This document shows, piece by piece, positions 57,013 through 64,000 of a stretch of DNA of 64,000 bases; the first letter of the stretch is position 1, and each line of letters begins with the position of its first letter. The notes under the pieces were generated by a model that searched no databases, was not told the origin of the DNA, and saw only the letters and a list, made by a program, of their open reading frames with translations. The DNA is taken from NCBI GenBank assembly GCA_034401795.1, contig CM067369.1, positions 85,197,129 through 85,261,128 of the forward strand, written 5' to 3'. Both the position numbers and the translations under genes were made by a program. Source of the DNA: Chaetoderma sp. LZ-2023a. Lineage: Eukaryota; Mollusca; Caudofoveata; Chaetodermatida; Chaetodermatidae.

Positions 57013-57215
57013 CTAACCATTTAACCCTCAAATTTGATCATGAAAATTTCAATTTCTTTCGTAGAAAGTGTTGATTTGTAGACCAAGAGACTATTTTTGA
57101 AAATGTTGTTGTTAGGTAAATATTGAAGAATAGTCTTCTGTTGGTTTGCAAATGGACGTATTTTCAGGACTACTTTAGAAGCCATTTTATGACTGCTTAG
57201 AACATATTCCATTTT
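57013..57215. mobile_element. Family B MITE, decayed
   Basis: AACCATTTAACCCTCAAATT; the central palindrome is lost and the right end is poor. Confidence 0.55.
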
Positions 57216-57692
57216 TTCTTGCTACATTTAACCAGGCGAAACCACTTGACTTTCCTTGGAATTTACTGGACAAATTTTAACAGGAATATTGATGTATGAT
57301 CAAGCAGTTATCAAGCTGAAAGTCTCTCAGGAAATGCTCACTTTATTGACTTATCAACCAGCCTTAGGAATTTCTTTGTTACCATGGAAACAATGTCGAC
57401 ATCATAGCAGGCAATACAAATAATTAGAGTTATAACTATAGATAAAAGCATCTCAAGGGCATTTGAAATAATCATGAATGGGCATGCTGAGAAAATATTA
57501 TGCCATGATTAAAACTCATGCCGAGTACATATTATACCATTATCAGCTTCATAAGTCAAAGAACAATATAATGATAGAATGTGGCACAAAATAACCATAT
57601 TTGAATTTTTCGCATGACTTTGTTGAATAGACGTTCCACACCTGAAACATTGCAGGTAGAGAATATGAGCTCTTGTACAGGACCGGTTAGAA
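57216..57692. other. No recognised feature
   Basis: Unique-looking intergenic DNA. Confidence 0.4.
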
Positions 57693-58080
57693 TGGAGCAA
57701 TCCAGTCTTAGCTATGCCCCGCCTATCTCTGGCTAAGCTCTAGCTAAGCTCCACCCACGCTTCACCTATGTTGGGATCGATCGATCTCTGCAGTCTCTGA
57801 ATCTCAATTTCCAGAAAACTATACAGGTAAGGTATTCAATAATTTGAAACTAATTTAACTGGGTGCTGTTGTTGTCTATGGCAGCAACAGTACCAAGTCA
57901 AATTAGTTTTAAAATATTCAATAACATGTTTATTATATAGCAAAGACACAATTCGTACATCAATGCTTAATCCGTCTTCAATTAAGCGTTCATGACACAC
58001 TAATCTACGTCATTAATAGCGTCATCCTGCACGTCATGTACCTGTAGTTAATTATTGGGAAACCTCCCTTGTGTTCTTAG
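57693..58080 (+). mobile_element. Family A MITE
   Basis: AATGGAGCAATCCAGTCTTA at the left, GGGAAACCTCCCTT at the right. Palindrome about 57833-57926. A short CTAAGCTCTAGCTAAGCTC internal duplication. Confidence 0.78.
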
Positions 58081-58708
58081 CAAGTGTAGAGTACAGCTCA
58101 TAAATAAGTTAAAGGTCACAAATAAGAATTAGATTTCAATAACACTTAACTGCCAAAAATAGGTTTTTATCATATTTTATAAATTAAAAAGAAGTTGACA
58201 GATTTTCACAAACTCTATCACTGTTAAAATTTTGGTGAAAGTCTTGAATTTTAACATGACATAAAATTCATAATATGACATCATATGGATTGTCAACCAC
58301 ATGTAGTCACACATGTTGTCAGATTAGAAGAAACTGGGATCTACTATAACAGTTACCAAGCGGGACATCAACTGCGATCCAAGTTATATTTTTTTTAAAC
58401 AAGCATTAGTGTCCCTTTTACATCTCATTACTACATCAGTGTTTGAATGAGCTGTTCTATCAGCTATCAATTATCAACGAGAAGATATTATTCAGGCGAT
58501 GACATAATTAACACAACGGTTATTCACGTGATGATGTCACTCATAAGAAATAGAAGAAAATCACTCTGTGGCAAAATTTAATATTAATGAATTCGAAAAT
58601 ATGCAAACAGTATATTTTTTTTTATTTAAAATATACAAAAACATAACTTGGCATGCTAAAATTGATACGTCACCATTTGTGTTCCCTTTTAACATTTTCC
58701 CAAGACGA
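58081..58708. other. No recognised feature
   Basis: AT-rich, several poly-T and poly-A stretches; nothing coding. Confidence 0.4.
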
Positions 58709-60453
58709 CAAGAGGCCCAAGGGCCTTAATGCTCACCTGGACCATTAGCATTTGAACCACTGAACAGACATAATACTTTAAATTCAGCTGTAACAAGACA
58801 TAAAATACAAAATTGGGAATTCAATGCAATCAATATTTATTGGAGAATTTATGAATGATGACCACACAATCAGATTGAACCTTAGGTTCCATACCGCCAA
58901 TAAAAAATCCAATATGACCATCAAGCCAAAAATTTTGATTGGTCCATGACAAACATAGTTTATCACAGATCCAGTTCTCTTGAACAAACTTTTATCACCC
59001 TTAGTTATCGATGAAATTAAATCCAATGAGTTTCAGCCTAATCCGTACAGCAGTTCCTAAGATGTCATTTTGGAGAACAAGATGCCACCTGGAACAAACT
59101 GTTACTGAGGAGTATCATTTTAAACGATTCCAGCTATTTTTCGGAAAATTCAAAATGACGGCCGAACAAATTGACCAATCAAAATTCTTGATACAAGCTC
59201 AGAAGCACACCACTGTACCCGGGTGAGAAGAAATCCAGACTTGGATATCCTAGTATTTCTGAGCTTGCTCAGAGCTCTTCAAGCCAGGAAAAGCCAGGAA
59301 CTTTCTCGCCTGTAATATCCTGGCATTTCCCAGGTTCCAAACACAGGAAAACCCAGGACTGAAAGCATTAACAACATTCCTGGCATATCCAGGCTTTTCT
59401 TGGTTCTCAGAAGCCTGGAATAGCTGGGAAAACCTGGACAGAAACTGGAAAATGAATAAGGCAGGAAAAGCCTGAAAATCCAGGAATGTTAGTAATGTAT
59501 ATAAGTTTGAAAAAGGGAAAAAGTCTGAGGTTTTAAGTTAGAGCTAGGATATACCTTGACAATTGTTATTGACCTGAATTTAAAGTAGTTACCTCACGAC
59601 CTGCTAAATTGGCGGGAAATTTAAGTCTTTGTCTGAAGAAATCCAGTGCATTGATCATTAGTTTATACATGTAGGTATTAAAAGTAGCGCTGCATGATAT
59701 ACCGATCTCACATCGTAAACCGGTTCAATCTCGCGATGGTTTGCAAACCACCGTAATCATGCTCAAACCGAAAAACCGAGTTTAATTCAATTTTTGGTCT
59801 ATCTATTACTCATTAATCTTTTTTTAAATTACAAGAATTGCCGCTAAGTCGGCCTCTGTAGTAGTCTTGAGAAATGTCAATTTGCCGACCTAAAGAAGTC
59901 TATTTTTGACAATTTTACCACTGCAATGACTGGCTCAATAACGAAACCAGACACACTAGGTAGATTTTCCAAAATAATCTTCCTTTATCTGCGCGTGATG
60001 AATAAACAAAAGATAAATTTTGCATGTTAAAATTAATTGATTGTAAATGGAACATAAATTATGGTTAGGCCATAAGAAGCTAGATTTTAACAATTACTAG
60101 CGCAATCAGGAATGAATGTTATATACCTTATTCATGATGGTTATAAAGAAAGGAAGTCGTGAGCATGTATTTCGGGTCAAAAGTTCCACTCAACATATGT
60201 AAAACTTGCTACATGCTTCTCTGAAAAAATATTACATACAATAATTGTACCCGCTCATCCTTGGCACCACCCCACCCCATAAAACAGATATATGGTTCAA
60301 ACCGGTTTGGAAATTGACATCGTCACCGGTTTGCCATTATGCATACCGTGCAGCCTTAATTAAATGTTTACTGAATTTAATACATTTAAAAGCACAATAC
60401 AACTGTTGGATAGAATACATAGCACTAGTAACCTTATAATGGAAATATACCTA

Positions 60454-62029
60454 TACACCTGTGCAAAAGTTAAGCACCACCCTATTTTTACGCACATGGG
60501 AGGGTATATTCATGTGCTATGAAGAAAGCAATAGCATAAACATTTATGTACCCATCCATCTTAGTACAAGAGGTAATAATGCAACTAGAGGAATGCTGAT
60601 TATGATGGTGGGGAAACACTGTATGTTTTTGTTTGAACTTGAAAACGAGGCCTGAATATGGTTACGTTGACACAACTGACAACTATTGCCCTACAGTTGA
60701 CACACGTGGCTAGATTGTCATTAATGGTGTCTGAAAACGAAGTTTAACATCTGTGCACGAGTTTGAGACTGTCATTATTAATACCGGGTATATCCACCTT
60801 GTGCCTGGATGACGGCCTGGACACGACGTCTCATGCTGGTCACCAACCGACTGATACGCCATTGTGGTATTCGTTGCCATTCAAGATGGAGTGCGTCTGT
60901 TAATTCCTGTAGGTTCTGCACAGGAGGGTTTCGATGGCATTCTGGCGGAGGTATTCATGCACAGCTCTAGCACGATGTGGTCGGGCGTTGTCATCCATGA
61001 ATATAGGGTGGGTTCCAGGTGCATGATTTACAAAATGAGGGACCACAACTCTATCCAGTATGGAATCTTGATATCTTTGTCCATTTAGTGTTCCAGGTAC
61101 AGTCAACAGATCCAGCTTACAATCAAATGAGATGTACCCCCATATCATAACGGAACCTCCACCAAATGGAACTTCTTCCATGATGTTACGTTGGTCGTAC
61201 GCCGTGCGTCTGGTCCTCCATACACGAGTTCGACCATCTGTGGCATGAAGCAGGAACCGACTTTCATCGGACCAGTGTACCTGTCTCCAGGATCTCATGT
61301 TCCAGTGTCTTCTTTCGTTGCACCACCTCAGACGCTCCTCTTTGTGGTGTGCAGTGAGGAGAGGACGTCTGACAGGTCTCCTAGCTTTCATGCCAGCAGC
61401 ATACAGTCTCCTTTTGACGGTAGACATTGACACTCTATTGCGCGTTTCCCATTGCTGGCTGAGCACTCTGCTGTTGGTGAATGGAGATCTCCTAACAAGG
61501 CGTACTAGGGCTCGATCATCACGGGCAGTAGTCTTCTTCGGTCTTCCAGATCTAGGCCTGTCCTTCACCTCGTTAGTTTGCCCATGTTTTGCAATCAAAC
61601 GACTGATTACAGTATGGTTAATGTTCAGCTGTCTGCCAATCTCTCTGCATGACATACCAGTGGTATGCATGCCTATGATTTGCCATTTCACACGATCACT
61701 TAACCTTCGTCTTGCCATAGCGGTTCACAATCAAGAGCTAATTCTCTCTGTACAAATAAACCACGGTCATGAACACAAAATTCCTAATCTTGTCGCCTAA
61801 ATCTGTATGTAATGTTCTACACCTTAAACTGGACTTTTACATAACTGAACACGTGTGCTGTTTCCCGCCACGCACGGACATCAAGCGGCGTGAAGTCATG
61901 CATGCATGTGCATTTCGTACTTGGAATTATGTCAGCTAACGCGGGGACAAAAAGTATGGCAGCCTAGTTGTACCATCATGTTTGTACGTTCTATTGTTTT
62001 TGCTGGTGCTTAATTTTTGCACAGGTGTA
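60454..62029 (-). mobile_element. Tc1/mariner-superfamily transposon, internally deleted
   Basis: Terminal inverted repeats TACACCTGTGCAAAA(G/A)TTAAGC at 60454 and, inverted, at 62029, 27 bases with one mismatch before they diverge. TA dinucleotides flank both ends. One transposase gene, minus strand, about 1.58 kb overall. It lies inside the 59218-63065 element and is therefore younger. Confidence 0.9.
60795..61718 (-). pseudogene. Tc1/mariner transposase with an internal deletion of the third catalytic region
   Basis: The start MARRRLSDRVKWQIIGM is followed by a paired-type helix-turn-helix (GMSCREIGRQLNINHTVISR), a GRPKKT hook, and a second helix-turn-helix. The catalytic core shows the first Asp in WSDESRF, a Gly-rich box (FGGGSVMIWGYIS) and the second Asp in MDDNARPHRA. 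After NAIETL the frame shifts and stops at 60900; the sequence that normally carries SPDLNPIE with the catalytic Glu is absent. The C-terminal coding sequence resumes in another frame (QNLQELTDAL, TSMRRRVQAV, ending near 60795). The protein is therefore predicted inactive, while the ends could still be mobilised in trans. Confidence 0.88.
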
Positions 62030-63478
62030 TATATCGGAAAGTATGTATTTATTACTTATGAAATGTATTAGCTGTGTTACCAGTTTTGGTTCAACTTATT
62101 AAACTCTATCTATAGTAATGCAGTGGCAAGGCTTTCTAATACATAATGTGTTAACAATCTCTGGTTATAGCACACATAACAAACAGGGTATCATATACAG
62201 TGTTAATGCCTTTCTGAAATTGAATTAGTTATCATTTATTAGCTCACCCAACGTCTGTTAAAAGATTACTATCTTTAATTTTTGTTCTGAGCATTGGAGG
62301 TCATTATAGAACATTCTTTAGCTATCTGATCCAGATTCCAGGGTAATTTGAGGACAAAGATATTCTATAGCCTGGCTGTTGAGGAGTCCCTTTTCCTCCC
62401 CAGACTGCAGATGATGCCTTAGGAGTCCCTTTTCTGTCACGGACTGCAGAGCACTCCTTCTAAGATTCAGAATGTGTGAGTGACACATAAAAATTTGTCA
62501 AGAAAATCAGTCTCTTTTTGAATGATCATTTGCAAGTCAAGAGATGGGTATTTTTTAAGGTTTACCAATGAAATGATTGGGTGGATTATATAGCCAGGCA
62601 TTTAAGTCATACATTTCCAAAAATAGTTGTCTATTGGCCTGACTATCCGAGCTATTTCTAGCATATCCAAACTATTCCTGGTTTATCTAAGCTATTCCTG
62701 GCTTATCCGAGCTATTCCTGGCTAATATATGAGCTATTCCTAGCTTTACCAGGCTACTCCGAGCTTTTCCATGCTATTCTGCGATTTTAACCAAAATTTG
62801 CAGCAGAAACCTGGAAGTCCGGGATATTCCGGGCTTGCACAGCCATTAAAAGTCCAGGTCTTTCCTGGCCATTCCGAGAAAATAATCTGGTCTATTCCAG
62901 GCTATTCCAACCTTAGATGGTCCAGGTTTTTCCAGGCTAATCCTGTCCGAATACGGTCGTGGCTAATCCTAGCTTATCCAAGCTCTAAATACTAGGATAT
63001 CCCAGGAATTCCTAGCATTAATCCAGGATAATCTTAGCTTTTATTCCAATCTTTTTTCACAAGGGTAGGGGCCTTTCAGCCAAATTTTTGAAATCATTCA
63101 AGCAGTTAATGAGTAGCATTTTAACTGATTTGCCAAAGTTTTCAGAAAATCCAAGATAGCCACCGGAAATATTGATCAATCAGAATTTTTGTTATTGGTC
63201 TTGAAGCCTCCCACCATAGAATTGTTCCACCCAAGTTTCGTTTGAAGTCGGCCCATTTATATTGGAGTAGCATTTTAAATGATTTCCTGAATATTTTCGA
63301 AAACTCCAAGATGGCTGCCATAAAAATTGACAAATCAAAATTCTGAATAGAGAGTCTGGAGGCCTCATCCAAGCAAATTTGGTTGAAATCGGTCAAATCG
63401 ATTTGACGGATGGACGATGGATGCCCCCCCCCCCCACAATGCCATAAGTTGACTTGGCCCTATGGGCCAGACACTCTA

Positions 63479-63640
63479 AAAACAGAAACATGTTAGTTAG
63501 TATAATTTTGAACCAGATTTAAGAAACATTCTATTGAAGATATTGAACATTATTGGATTGCAAAACATTGCTCTCTGCTAAATCCAATTATAGTGTTCCA
63601 AATATTCAACAGTACATGTTAATTATTTCTGAGATGTACT
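63479..63640. repeat. AACATGTT-type hairpin repeat
   Basis: AACAGAAACATGTTAGTTAG to AACAGTACATGTTAATT around a partly decayed palindrome (TATTGGATTGCAAAACATTG, AAATCCAATTATAGTG). Confidence 0.55.
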
Positions 63641-64000
63641 AAAAGACAGGCGGTTGCCATGGCATATATGCTATATTGATTTTGTGGGCGGGCGTGCAAG
63701 ATAATTACAATCTGCGAATGAAGTAAAATCAGCTTCCTCATTGACATTAAAATAAACCAGGAACAGAGCCATCAGCCCATATAAGCATCATTATAACGAT
63801 CTTCGAATTCAAAATTAACATATCATATAATGACTTACCACAATCGCGGAAACAAAATTAGCTACCTATGTACTGAAAGAGTGCATGCAGAAGCAATTTC
63901 AACATTAATCAGTTTGAAAATGGAAGCAAAATCAGCTTCGACAATGATTGACGAAACACAATTTGAAGACAACATTAGCATCGTTAATAACCGCAATCAA
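63641..64000. other. No recognised feature
   Basis: A local duplication of AAAATCAGCTTC occurs at about 63726 and 63927; otherwise nothing supported. Confidence 0.4.

Larger units (their letters stand above)
59218..63065. mobile_element. TA-flanked element with inverted CCTGG-rich minisatellite arms
   Basis: Ends CCCGGGTGAGAAG and TTTTTTCACAAGGG, flanked by TA at 59216-59217 and 63066-63067. GGATATCCTAGTATTT at 59243-59258 has an exact inverse at 62987-63002. Left arm (to about 59490): degenerate AAGCCAGGAA and CCTGGAAT units. Right arm (from about 62640): GCTATTCCTGGCTTATCC-type units. The interior has decayed family B pieces (59815-60000, 62500-62640) and a nested Tc1/mariner. No transposase of its own. 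Confidence 0.78.
58709..63478 (+). repeat. Family G element split by a 3.85-kb insertion
   Basis: 58709-59217 has the head CAAGAGGCCCAAGGGCCTTA and a G unit to CACACCACTG. After the insertion it resumes at 63068 with GGGGCCTTTCAGCCAAATTT, another unit, the microsatellite GACGGATGGACGATGG, a poly-C run (63425-63436) and a decayed terminal hairpin (GGCCCTATGGGCC) to about 63478. Confidence 0.72.

Noticed and set aside
61297..61800. 167-codon plus-strand open frame
   Set aside because: Antisense shadow of the Tc1/mariner transposase on the other strand.
1..64000. tRNA, rRNA and other structured RNA genes
   Set aside because: I looked for cloverleaf and conserved rRNA segments by eye on both strands and saw none; the many hairpins belong to MITEs.

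Overview
This is a eukaryotic, AT-rich and very repeat-rich window with no bacterial-style gene organisation. Spliced exons, several MITE families, a tRNA-less-looking SINE, LINE and Penelope-like fragments, and repeat heads reading AAGAGGCCC..GGGCCT..GCTCACCTG suggest a marine invertebrate. A mollusc, perhaps a bivalve, is my best guess, from remembered resemblance of these repeats and not from any search.

The one host protein gene I can support lies on the minus strand and fills roughly the left two thirds of the window, from the start codon at 42199 to at least 9316. Ten coding exons join with fully compatible splice phases into 646 codons: two doublecortin (DCX) domains, a basic linker, two PLAT/LH2 domains, and the start of a module resembling a fascin-like beta-trefoil. 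A possible 42-bp eleventh exon lies at 8764-8805. The 3' end is not resolved and may lie outside the window. Introns are large, the first about 12 kb, and full of repeats.

Almost everything else is mobile or repetitive DNA. (1) MITE family A is about 400 bp, with a central near-perfect palindrome of about 95 bp and two terminal-repeat subtypes. (2) Family B is a 220-250 bp palindromic MITE ending TTAA-CCC..GGG-TTAA, as in piggyBac-type elements. (3) Several composite families (here C, D, E, G) share a head, a tandemly repeated core, a GACGGACGG-type microsatellite, a terminal hairpin and a CTAATAA end, recalling the pearl/Helentron-related non-autonomous elements of molluscs. (4) There are long-inverted-repeat (foldback) elements at 15909-17228, 18912-20066, 34628-39375 and 59218-63065, two of them with clear TA target duplications. 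(5) A Tc1/mariner-type element at 60454-62029 has lost the third catalytic residue. (6) Two SINE copies carry 13-14 bp target duplications. (7) There are a LINE reverse transcriptase 3' fragment and a Penelope-like GIY-YIG fragment.

Layout: 1-8760, repeats and unassigned DNA beyond the last exon found; 8764-42278, the DCX-PLAT gene with repeat-filled introns; 42279-64000, intergenic repeats including the Penelope-like fragment, clustered family B MITEs (47-54 kb) and a nested transposon stack (58.7-63.5 kb). The repeats are nested several levels deep, which lets element boundaries and relative ages be read directly.
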